DNA of 64,000 bases, from contig NW_024068542.1 in the NCBI RefSeq assembly GCF_009389715.1, positions 18,501-82,500 of the forward strand, in the 5' to 3' direction. This document shows positions 41,979-52,805 of the stretch, one piece after another. This stretch comes from Phoenix dactylifera (taxonomy: Eukaryota; Streptophyta; Magnoliopsida; Arecales; Arecaceae). A program made the position numbers and the translations under genes. Positions within the stretch are counted from its first letter, which is position 1; each line of letters starts with the position of its first letter. The notes below the pieces were generated by a model. That model saw only the letters and a list, made by a program, of their open reading frames with translations. It had not been told where the DNA came from and ran no database searches.

Positions 41979-44624
41979 CGTTGGGAATTGTATCCTAAAT
42001 GTCAATCGTCAGCATATTGATGATTGAATTTTGTAAATGAATTGATAAATTAATAAAGTGTTATTTGGCATTATTCATCATTTCATCTTCAAATGAACTC
42101 TTATATGATGAAGTCCTTAGGACTTATGTTATGATAAAGGAGGATTTATCTTTGTGTCCTTAAACTTGTTCACGACCAAATGATATGTTGTTACTAGGAC
42201 GACAACATTATCGAGATTAGGTTATTGTATTACATATACGTTGGTTGTCCTCTTAACCAAGGAGTGTGGAGACACTGGTATGCCACACAGGTGAAGTGTA
42301 GGAGTACATTTCACCGAACATGACCAATTCCAGAATGTTCTACTGTCAAGAGATGTTCCGAGTAGATATGGGTATAAGTTTGGCCTGAGACCGTAACCTG
42401 TGACTAGCAAGCAACTCACTATACTTTAGTATCGGACTACCTCAATTTCTAATTCAGTGACGGAAGGTCACTGGGTGCAGTCAAGTACTTGCGTAGTCAG
42501 TTGTGAGTCAAGATGGAATTGACCCCTCCTGAAAATAGGAGATAATGTCTTGTGATTAATTTAGCAAAACCTTGGCCAGGGTAATCCCAGTGAGGAGTCA
42601 CAGAATATCTAAAGTTAACCACATAATGGATGTACTAATTATAGGGTTGACAGTGAGCTCTAAGTCATCCTGGCATTAGGAGTCAAAAGGATTGAATTAT
42701 ACAGTAATCATAGTCCAGGATTCCAGAATATTTGCTTTGCATATATTCGGCCTATCCAGACGTCGGGTACTAACTGATAACGAGAGAACGAAATCAGGAT
42801 AAATACCAATTCCTATTACGGGTAGAAAGATACAAATTGAAACAAATAGTTCTCGTGGTCCAGAATCCAAAAAATTAGAGTGTGGAACATTGAATAGCTT
42901 GTATCCATAGAACATCTGACGTGACATAGATAATAAATAAATAGGAGTTAATATCACTCCAATTGCCATTACAAAAGTAATTAGTATTTTTGGCATTAAA
43001 AGATATTTTGGACTAGTACGATTAGTATAGGAAGATGTTCCTATACTACCGGCTTAGGTTCGAACCTATAAGGTCACACGCATAGAAGTTTCTAGGTTGA
43101 TCAAATGGCTGATTGATGATTAAGAAACATTCAGGGTTAATTTGGTCAATTCGATTGACAAATTATCCTCAGCAAAAGTTGCATTAAAATAATTATTGAA
43201 TTATTGAAGGATTAATTAGCAATTAGATTGCTAATGAACTCAATTTGATTGAGTAATTGGGCTTAGGTTGAGCCAAATTGAATAGGATTCAATTTGGGCT
43301 GCATCAGGGTTTGATCTAATTGGATTAGGTTCAACCCAAGTAGATTGAGCTTGACCAAATTGATGAAACTTGACCCAATTGGATTGGGTTTGATCCAAAT
43401 CAATTAGAAAACCTTATTTGATGAGTATTATGAGTCCAAATAATCAGAATTGGATAAGAAGAAGAATCCCTAAATTTTAGGAACCCATCCTTATTTTCTT
43501 GGAGAAGAATGACACCTTGATTTATACCCAATATTTTCCATGCCTATCCTCCTTATTTTTAGCCAAAAATTGGCATGAGAAGAGAGAAGGAATGGAGCTA
43601 TATTTCCTACAAAAATGGAACCTTAAATCTATCTAGAAAGATTTATATGAATTTCCTAATTTGTATGGATTGCATGGTGCATGAAATAGGGTGGTCTACA
43701 GCTGAAATTTGGATGTATAAATTCCTATCTTTTAGGGATCCAAAATATACGAAATTTGGATATGTTTATCTCCTATTATCTAGCAAACCATCAGAATTTT
43801 TTGGAGATTTTATAAGCTAAATTAGTTGGCTAAATTAGGTGTGAGAAGTGGGGTGGTCTTTTAGCTATAAAAGACCCCCATGCCTTGGGTTCAATATATA
43901 CAATATTTAGAAGTTTCAAAAAATTCTGAAAAAATTTTCTGAGGGCCTCCATCCCTTCTTATCCTTCTTCCTCATGTCCATCCTCCATATCCTTGAAGAA
44001 CAAACAAAGGTTGAGTGTTTAGAAGGTGACAGCTTCAGCCATTGCAACGTTCCTGCGCGAGCTAGCACTCCCGCAGAAGATGATCTACCTAGGGCTTCGT
44101 GTGTACTTCTCATAGAGGCCATTCGTGTGCGTGGTTGTGAAGTCAAGGATCAGATCCATAAGTTTCTTCTATCATAAAAAGTATTAATCCCACATCAATA
44201 TTTTATTTTGGAGTCTGGGTCTAGGTCAGATTTTCCGAGGTTTTACCCTCCTTTGGGGCTCCTCACGGAGTTATCTCCAGAATCCATTCGATAGATATTC
44301 GAAGATTAATCGAAATAGAGTGTTTACCTTTCAGATCTAATAGTTAATCATGCATAAAAGTTTTAGCATAATTGTTTAAACGATTCCGACATAATCCTAT
44401 GTGTTCTTAAGGTGCTGCTTTCTAGATTTGATCTTATAAGCATGCATGAATTAAATTGTTTGATTTGATTTTTCCGCTGCATTTTCAAACTTAAAAAGAA
44501 CTACGTATGGCTTGATCCTTCTTATGAAGGGGTACATAGGCAACCCGATTAGGTTCAGCCATGGTTTAAAAAGAAAAAAAAAATTCAGCATGCTTAATAC
44601 CGAAGAACCTAGGATTCACTTTCA
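41979..44624 (+). repeat. 5' LTR of the Copia element
   Basis: 2646 bp, starting CGTTGGGAATT (the 3' copy has TGTTGGGAATT) and ending in CTTTCA before the primer site. It is longer than the 3' copy because of the ndhD insert (42770-43018) and about 55 extra bases near 42400-42455 that the 3' copy lacks. It contains interrupted palindromes such as CAAATTGAA-N5-TTCAATTTG (43274-43296) and ACCCAAT-N3-ATTGGGT (43373-43389). Confidence 0.92.
42770..43018 (-). pseudogene. ndhD: Chloroplast ndhD fragment inserted in an LTR (nuclear plastid DNA)
   Basis: On the minus strand the segment encodes, without interruption, a C-terminal portion of NAD(P)H dehydrogenase subunit 4 of the plastid: [38 protein letters not shown] and FVLSLSV are all recognisable. 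The 3' LTR lacks it, and compared with that copy about 20 bp of LTR were lost at the insertion point, as in end-joining repair. It has no start, promoter or full domain and is not functional. The intact frame suggests the transfer is fairly recent. Confidence 0.92.
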
Positions 44625-44625
44625 G

Positions 44626-44637
44626 TGGTATCAGAGC
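44626..44637 (+). other. Primer-binding site, initiator-Met tRNA type
   Basis: TGGTATCAGAGC lies one base after the LTR end and is the standard primer site of plant Copia elements. Confidence 0.92.
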
Positions 44638-45519
44638 CAGGTTTCGTGTTTAAACTTTTATATTTTAATTTTTGTAAAAAAAAAATCTGAAATCATGAAC
44701 ATGTTTAGATTAGATCTAAAGTATTTTCATGATTGATTTAATTGCTGATTATGCATGATTAACTAGATCTGAAATTTTGGATACATATGATGCATGTTTG
44801 TGTTAGGATTAGTAACATGAATAAATCTGAAATCATAATATTATTTAGATTAGATCTAAATAAAGTTTATGATTCATATGATCTCTGATTTTAATAAACA
44901 AATCAGATCTAAAAATAAAGTAAAAAAACAAATACATAAGATGTATGTTGTTTGAATTAATTCATGTTGTTATGTATATGTGATGCATGAACATAAAACA
45001 TAATGACTTAAACATGAATTAAATCTGATTACATGTGATTAATTACAAAAACTCAGATCTAAAAATATGTTTTAAGAACTAAAAGATTGTAATTAATATG
45101 TAATTAAAAAAAATGCAATGATCAAAACTTTCATAAGTCTAAACTTAATTGAGAATTAAGTGTTATGAAATAGAATTGTAACTCAATTAATTGACATTGC
45201 ATAATTCTTTGGGCATATGGGTTAGCTTGAATCAAGTTCCTAGGATTGGGTTAGACCTAAGGTTAGAATCATACATGGACAAATAGAATTAATTGATCAA
45301 ATCTAATTAAGTAGTAACTAGATTAGGTAAAGGAAATTCTAGATCAATTTAGAATAGTTGTAGATGGATCAAGTCCATGTCTTTGATTAGACCAAGATGG
45401 AACTTGATTTAGGCTCAGAGGTGTAGCCCGAGTCATTTGAGTAATCAAATCGAAATTGATTAATCAGTCGGTGTCTAAGGTAAGTTTGGCAGTTTTGACC
45501 GATGGTTTTTAATTGGAAG

Positions 45520-46270
45520 CTACTCGCACTGATTCGTCTTTGTCAAGTTATTTTTAAAGCAGAAAAGGAAGGAGGAAAGAGGCCCTGGTGAACCGTCATA
45601 ATAAGTAAACAAGTGTAAGCTTCGCTGCCCGACAGTATGGAGTACTGACCACACCGAGGGACAGGCCCTGAAGCGAAGGACAGGAACGAGCGGAATCAAT
45701 GTGTTCCAATTTCTGGCCTTGCACCGACCATCCAACGGACCATGGACTAAACGGCCACTGCCTGAAAGGACTATGTCCAGGGGACCGCCGCCCCCCACAA
45801 GGTACATCTCGCGCCTATGGGCCGCTATAACTATCCAAGAAGACACTCGAAACGTCGAAGGATAAACAAACCTACCCGGTGGACTGCCGAGCTACAAGTC
45901 CTACGACACAGGAGCGGGATTCTCTAAAAAGCCAAGGTCGTGGGTGGCCAAGAGGGCCCACTTGGAGACTTGGGATCTCAGCAGGAAATGCGAAGGTTGC
46001 TTAAAGCCGGCCGGCCGATAGGCGAAAGAGAAAAAAAAAGTGTAGTTCTGATCTGAGTAGGCTCAACATAGGGAATACCCTAACCCTGGGAACCGGGGCC
46101 TGGCCATCCCATCCCGGTCGACGTTCTAGCAAAGTTTGTCCGTCGACAGCTGAATGTTTCGACCTGGTTTAACAAGAATACCCGGGGATCCCTTCCCCGA
46201 ACCCATACGTCTTTCCGTAGGTCTTACTGCATATCCCTTCCACCGATCTCACTTACCTGGCCGACATGGT
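45520..46270. other. GC-rich foreign-looking insert, possibly mitochondrial DNA
   Basis: This ~750-bp block is clearly richer in G and C than the AT-rich leader on both sides and lacks retroelement motifs. Composition and texture resemble plant mitochondrial intergenic DNA, and a 108-codon minus frame (45846-45520) is open, but I do not recognise a specific gene. Boundaries are approximate. A mitochondrial origin is only a suggestion. Confidence 0.4.
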
Positions 46271-46550
46271 CAATCACATTTTGATTGGATCACTTAATAA
46301 TTCGAGTTAGCCCATGTTTATAAGAAAAATCAGTTTGACTAATTTAGGTGCCTCCTTAACCGGTTTGAGTCTAATCTAATTTGGTGAAGTTAGTGGGAGA
46401 AATTAGACTAACCAGACCCTCTTATCTATCCCAATTATGAAATCCTCTAAAATTATTAGGTCCTTAAAATGAAATGGTTATGGGGATAACTAGGTCATAG
46501 CCTCCCATTAAGTTGGGTGATAATGGGTCCAATGTTTTGATAATTATTGG

Positions 46551-46848
46551 AGGCGCCACACGCCTGGTACTTATCAAGCATTGGAATTGTCATTCAATAT
46601 ATGATGAGTTAAGTGTACCTTCAATAGGCGGTCAGGGGAGCCGAGCTACACTCAGGCTTGGTCGTCTATTAGTTGATTAGACTTAATCCTATCATTTAAT
46701 GGTTGGACCTGACTAGGGTATTCGGTGGAGGCGCCACACGCCTGCCGAAAAATCTAGGACAAAATCATCACTAGAAGTTGCTTGGTGAAGCAATTGGTTA
46801 AGAACCTACCAATAGGTGCGTATGGGTTGGCCGAGCTACACTCGGGCC
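46551..46848 (+). repeat. Duplicated pair of hairpin motifs in the leader
   Basis: AGGCG-CCACA-CGCCT (a 5-bp stem with a 5-base loop) occurs at 46551-46565 and, identical, at 46729-46743. Each is followed by a second potential hairpin, GCC-gagctacactc-GGC type, at about 46640 and 46830. The sequence between the hairpins differs strongly, so the hairpins are the conserved part. This suggests an RNA role such as packaging. Confidence 0.6.
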
Positions 46849-47023
46849 TATATGCGATCTATTGGGTTCTAGTACCCACTAAAGAATTAGGAGTAATTTT
46901 TTGAATTAGAGGTAGAGGCTACCAATTTGTATAAAATAGTGGGAGTACCTTTAGACTAAAGTCCAAGTCTATTGAGTTTAGTCAATTCATATACTAATAG
47001 CCAAATTTTCTTTTTATGCAGAA

Positions 47024-47930
47024 ATGGCCACTAATTTGTCACTTCGCTCATTGTTGGACAATGACAAATTGACTAGTCCAAATTTCAATAATTGGCATAG
47101 AAAACAGAAAATAGTGCTAGAGCATTAGAGGATCCTTTATGTGATAACGGATCAAGCACCTGAGCAGCCCACTGCTAATGCATCAAGATCGGCCAGAGAC
47201 ACTTATCAGAAGTAGCTCAGTGACCGGATCACTGTTCGATGCATCATGTTGGCAGCAATGAGTGATGAGTTTAGTAGGCGTTTTGAGAATACGGAGCCGG
47301 AAGATATCATTCAAGTGTTGAATAAATCATTCGGCATTTCTGACGACGTTGAGAGGCACAAAACTAGTTGTGCCATCTTCGGTGCCCGAATGAAAGATGG
47401 AACCTCGGTAACTGATCATGTACTGTACATGATTGAGTTGATCGAGCGTCTAAGCTCTCTTGGCTTTCCCCTTCATGTCAATTGGGGAAGGATGCCATAC
47501 AAAACTCATTGCCTGGATCATACCGTCCTTTTCTCACTCATTTTCGTATGACGAAAACAGTGAATTATCACCAATTGTTGGGGTTACTTCGGACGTTTAA
47601 GAATGATAACCAACTTCTTAAGAAGACAGTGAACTTAGTGGGAGGTTCATCCAAGGGTCGCCCCTTTAAGAAAGGAAAAAAGAAAAATAAAATTCAAAAG
47701 AAACAGATGCACCATGCTCAGCCTAGTCAGAAAAAGAATAAAAAGGTTGATCAGAGCAAGGCGGAGTGCTTCTTCTGCAAGAAGCAAGGACATTGGAAGA
47801 GGAACTGTCCTCTTTACATTGCATCCCTCGATCCGAACCGGCCTAAGAAAAGTAGACAATTAGTTGCCAATCAAGGTACTTATATGATAACACCTTGCAA
47901 TTTTTCTATTTGTGATAATTCGACCGGGTA
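47024..47930 (+). pseudogene. gag: gag of the Copia element
   Basis: It starts MATNLSLRSLLD at 47024, a typical Tnt1-type gag start. A UBN2-type gag core is visible around VIQVLNKSFG-like and LVTDHVLYMIELI-like sequence (47246-47480), and a CCHC zinc knuckle CFFCKKQGHWKRNC at about 47770-47811. TAG at 47128-47130 and a stop near 47214-47216 break the N-terminal part, and the frame shifts near 47485. It is not functional. Confidence 0.85.
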
Positions 47931-49194
47931 TTGGATATCGGTAGTCCTTTTTTAATATTTGCAATTCGTTGCAAAGGGCTACAAGTCAGTGAGAGGTTTG
48001 AAGAAGGAGAAAGGTTTCTGAATGTTGGAGATGGAAGATCAGTTCCAGTTCTAGCTTTAGGAATTCTTAAACTTGAATTCAGCTCTCATGTAAATGTCCT
48101 TAGTGATTGTCACTATTGTCCAAGTTTTTTATTGAATGTCATTTCTGTAGACCTTTTGGCCAAAAATGGTTATGAAATATCAATAAAAAAGGATTATTGC
48201 AATATCATTTGGAATGGTGCTGCTGTAATGAATGGAACTCTGAGTAATGGCATTTACATTTTGTCACAACCTGTTCATGTAATGTACAAGTCCAATAAGC
48301 GCCCTAAAATAGATAATATCACGGATGTCTACCTTTAGCATCATAGGCTAGGTCATATTAACAAGAACAGGATGAACGGGTTAAGTAAAAAGGGAATCCT
48401 CGATGTTAATGATTGTGAATCATTGACAACCTGTGAATCATGCCTTCTCGGTAAAATGACCAAATCACCTTTTACCGAAAAAGGTAAACGAGCCAGTGAC
48501 TTATTGACTCTTGTATATTCTGATGTATGTGGACCAAGGAGCACAAATGCTAGAGGTGGGTATTCATATTTCAGTACATTTACAGACGACCTTTTTAGGT
48601 ATGGTTATGTCTATTTAATGAGACATAAATCTGAATCATTTGAAATGTTCAAATTATATCGTAATGAAGTAGAAAAATAAACTGAAAAGAGTATTAAAAC
48701 TCTTCGATCAGATCGAGGAGGTGAATACCTCTTCAGTGAATTTTTGACATATCTAAGAGAAAATGGGATTCTCTCCCAATGGACTCCTCCTGGTACACCA
48801 CAATATAATGGTGTGTCAGAAAGAAGAAATCAAACTCTGTTAGACATGGTTCGATCCATGATGGGGTTTGCTGATCTGCCCATATCCTTTTGGGGATATG
48901 CTCTTAAGTCAGCCTGCTATATTCTAAATAAGGTTCCAAGTAAGTCTGTAAATAAAACACCATATGAGATGTGGACTGGACATAAGCCGATGCTCCCTCA
49001 CCTTAGGGTTTGGGGGTGTCCAGCATACGTCAAACGTTTGAAGACTGACAAACTTGAACCCAAGTATGACAAATGTTTCTTTGTTGGTTATCCTAAAGAA
49101 ACTAAAGGATATTACTTCTACTTTGCTGAAGAACAAAAGTTGTTCGTAAGCAATAGAGCTGTTTTCCTAGAGAAAGAATTTCTTAGTGAAGGAA

Positions 49195-50999
49195 TGATGA
49201 CCCAAAGATTGATTTAAAGATTGATTTTGATGATCACAAAACCTTGAAGTATAAATACTAATGTTTGTGTTGCAAGAAGAAAGATAATTTGTTTTGCAAA
49301 GAACATAGCAAGTTGGAAAAATACAAGAAGGCCTCAAAAGCTCTCAAGAAAAGTTGGAAGAAAGCTACACTTTATTGGCTCAAGTTTTAAGTTCAAATAA
49401 TTTAAGTTAGAGGAGCAAATTCAAAGAAAGATTCAAAAGAATAGTCCTCGAGTCGACTCCTGGAAGTTTAGAGTCGACTCTGGCACTCTGGAGTTTCAAG
49501 AAACAGTGCCGACAGACTACTATTCTTTTTGTTTGTCCTCCGACTGAGAACAAACAAAAAGACAGAGAGTTGATTTTCAGCGCTACAGTGCTCGAGTCGA
49601 CTCCTACTTCAGCGCTACAGTGCTCGAGTCGACTCCTACTTCAGTACTACAGTGCTCGAGTCGACTCCTACTTCAGCGCTACAGTGCGGAGTCGACTCCC
49701 AGCTACAGTGCCGACAGACTACTATTCACAAGTGACTCCTGTTTCAGCCGAGTCGACTCCTACTTCAGCCGAGTCGACTCCAGCACGCTGGGAGGCATAA
49801 CGGCTAGTTTTTTCTTGATTCCAACGGCTCTATTTTTGTCTCTAACGGCTAGATTTTTGTTTTCACTCCCTCTAAAGCTATAAAATCAAGAGGAGAGCTA
49901 GGGAAGAAGGAATGGAAGTGGGAGAGAACATTTAGAGAAGAGATTTCAAAGAGAGTACAAGAAAAATCTCCCAAAAGCACAAAAGGGTCATTCAAAGTAA
50001 AAGAGAGAGAAGAAGAACATCCAAGTGAATCCCAAAGCTTCCTCTCCAACTGTGTGCTGCCTCGGTGATCCTCTACTTCGTGCAAAATCAGAAGAGGGTC
50101 AAGTAAAGAAGAAGCCGAGTTCCTTCATCTACAAATTTGTTTGAGAGCTTCTTCTCTTTACTTTACTTGTTTATATTTGCTATATTTGCTTGTTTGAGAA
50201 GCTTGTATTTGATTTAAACTCTTGTTCTAATATCTTGTAACTTGATTCAATCAAGGGATTGAATCAAGGGGTTAAGGTTTGTTGGTGAGCCAAAGGGAAA
50301 ACCAACGTTGTAAGGTTGTGGTTGGTGAGCCTTTGGCAAAACCAACTGGGTTGATTGTGAACCCGAAAAACAATCGTTGTAAGGTTGTGGTTGGTGAGCC
50401 TTTGAGAAAACCAACTGGGTTTGATTGTGAACCCAGAAAAATAATCGGTTGGTTCTAGTCGGTGAGCTTGTGAAAACCGACCGAGTTTGTTGTGATCTCG
50501 CAAAACAACAAGTTGGGTTGTGAGCTTGTAAAACAACCGGCTGTAATCTGAGGGATTATAGTAAAATTCCTAAGAGATCTTGGGGAGTGGATGTAGGTGC
50601 TAGGGTGCACCGAACCACTATACATCTTTGTGTTTGTGATGCCTTATCTCGTGTATTTCATGCCTTACATTCGTACTTGATTATGTAATATCTCTAGCTT
50701 TGTTTTCTATAGAGTTATAAGTGATTGTTTAGAATTTGCTTAGCTTCCTCTCTATTCTTATCATACACATAGATTAAAATTGATCATACAACTATAAGTT
50801 AATTTTAGATCAATTGCACCCTAAAGCCATAGTATAATTGCTCTAGCTTAATTTTCCACTACTTTACTTGTAATTGCCTAGAGCTTAAGTAAATAACATC
50901 TTATCATTCCGCTGCATTCAATTCAAAGTAAAAATTAGGGAACATAATTTTTAGAAAACCCAATTCACCCCCCCTCTTGGGTTGTCACCTTGGGCAACA
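49195..50999 (+). repeat. Solo SIRE-type LTR inside Copia pol
   Basis: About 1805 bp starting TGATGACCC and ending TTGGGCAACA. The perfect target duplication aggaa is at 49190-49194 and 51000-51004, and pol reads on after it. The end closely resembles the LTR at 36340-38260, but the start matches the LTR fragment at 56739, so this is a second SIRE-type family. It carries GAGTCGACTC boxes at 49450/49471 and 49750/49771 (21-bp pairs) and in the 32-bp repeats at 49584. Near 50260-50530 a region of repeated GTTGGTGAGCC/ACCAAC words is shared with 37800-37990. Confidence 0.88.
49584..49699. repeat. 32-bp tandem repeat with a palindrome in each unit
   Basis: Units start at 49584, 49616, 49648 and 49680 (the last partial). 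Each reads TACAGTGCTC then GAGTCGACTC then a short tail. Here the box is carried by a true tandem repeat, unlike the variable spacers in 36533-37355. Confidence 0.9.
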
Positions 51000-52805
51000 A
51001 GGAACTAAAAGTTCTAATGTTGAGCTTAGGGAAGTTCAACATGTAGAAGACCCAACACCATCCATTGAACCAATTGAGTCGGAGTTGATTAGATCAGATC
51101 CAAAACCCATCTTAGATGCACCATTAAGGCGATCAAGTAGAGTACCACGTCAGCCGGACAGATACTACGGTTTCTTGGTCCGGAACGGGGATCCTATCAA
51201 ACTTGATGAAAATGATGAGGATCCGATCACATATATGGATGCAATGCAGAGGTATGACTCTGATAAATGGCTTGGAGCCATGCAATCCGAAATGGAATCC
51301 ATGAAGGTCAATGATGTATGGACATTAGTTGACCCACCCGAAGGGATTAAACCCATAGGGTGTAAGTGGATATTCAAAAGAAAACGGGGCGCAGACAGAA
51401 AGGTAGAGACCTATAAAGACCGTCTGGTTGCCAAAGGATATCGTCAACGTTATGGTATTGACTATGACGAGATATTTTCTTCTGTGGCAATGCTCAAGTC
51501 TATTCGGATTGTGCTTGCGATAACAACACATTTAGACTATGAAATCTGGCAAATGGATGTAAAGACCACATTTCTAAATGAAGATTTAGAAGAAGAAGTG
51601 TATATGATACAACCTGAAGGTTTTACATCTGTAGATGAGTCTAAAGTATGCAAGCTTCAAAGGTTCATTTATGCATTAAAGCAAGCTTCTCGGAGTTGGA
51701 ACATACGCTTTGATAAGGTAATCAAAACGTATGACTTCATTAAAAATGAAGAAGAACCCTGCATTTATAAATGGGTCAATGGTTCAGTATCATATTTCTA
51801 GTTTTGTATGTGGATGACATTCTTTTAATCGGGAATGACATTCCTGCATTACAAGGAATAAAGGTTTGGCTATCATCTCAATTTGCCATGAAGGATTTGG
51901 GAGAAGCATCTTACATCCTAGGGATGAAGATTTATAGAAATAGATCTAAAAGATTGCTTGGATTATCCCAATCCACATATATTGATACTATACTGAAGAG
52001 GTTCAGTATGATTAATTCCAAGAAAGCCTATCTTCCAATGGGCCATGGAATTAACCTCTCTAAAAGGGATTATCCGACAACCCCTCAAGAAAAAGAGAGT
52101 ATGGATAGAATTCCATATGCTTCGGCAGTGGGATGTATAATATATGCCATGACATGTACTAGACCAGACGTGGCATACTCACTAGGAGTAGTAAGCAGAT
52201 ACTAGTCTGATCCAGGTAGCAACCACTGGAAGGTTGTGAAAACCATTCTTAAGTATTTGAGAAATACTAAAGACCAGTGGCTTATTAATGGTGATTCTGA
52301 CTTAAAACTTGAAGGATATATCGATTCAAGTTTTCAGTCAGATTAAGATGATAGCAAGAGCGTGTCGGGATATTTCTTTACTCTTAAGGGTGGGGCCATC
52401 TGCTGGAAAAGTTTCAAGCAGCATACAGTGGCAGATTCTACATGTGAAGCAGAATACATCGCAGCATCTGATGCAGCCAAGGAAGCCGTATGGTTGCGCA
52501 AGTTCATCACCGAGCTGGGAGTGGCACCTTCCATTGATGGTTCAGTTCCTATATTTTGTGATAACACTGGAGCCATAGCTCAGGCAAAGGAACCTAAAAA
52601 ACATCAGCGGACCAAGCATATTCTGCGACGCTATCACCTGGTTCAAGAGATTATAAAATGAGGTGATATTGATCTTCAGAAGATTGATACAAAAGAAAAT
52701 CTCGCTGACCCATTTACCAAAGTCCTCGGCATCAAAGAGTTCAACGAACACAAGTCGAAGATGGTATTAGATATTATGCCGATTGGCTTTAGGCTAAGTG
52801 AAAGT

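Larger units (their letters stand above)
44638..47023 (+). other. Long untranslated leader of the Copia element
   Basis: About 2.4 kb without a coding region between primer site and gag. 44640-45500 is AT-rich with repeated words such as AGATCTAAA. 45520-46270 is a GC-rich block described separately. 46540-46850 contains duplicated hairpin modules. The last bases before gag (tttctttttatgcag, ending near 47021) look like a splice acceptor, so the leader might be removed as an intron; that is inference. Confidence 0.65.
47931..52800 (+). pseudogene. pol: pol of the Copia element, interrupted by a solo LTR
   Basis: Protease active site DIGS near 47934, GAG-pre-integrase finger (HRLGH near 48343, CESCLLGK near 48433), integrase D/D/E around VYSDVCGP (48510), LRSDRGGEY (48702) and NGVSERRNQ (48809). 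The frame is then cut by the solo LTR 49195-50999 and resumes at 51005 with the linker and reverse transcriptase (QMDVKTTFLNE near 51550, YVDD near 51805), and RNase H ([11 protein letters not shown] near 52441). Stops and frame changes occur at 48336, 48677, 51780-51800, 52203 and 52344, among others. All domains are recognisable, but no functional product is possible. Confidence 0.9.

Noticed and set aside
43575..44177. Short open frames of 67-81 codons in the 5' Copia LTR
   Set aside because: They are not conserved in the 3' LTR copy (54140-54730), where substitutions break them.
45520..45846. Mitochondrial protein-coding gene on the minus strand
   Set aside because: The 108-codon frame does not match any mitochondrial protein that I can recognise, so only the unusual composition is reported.
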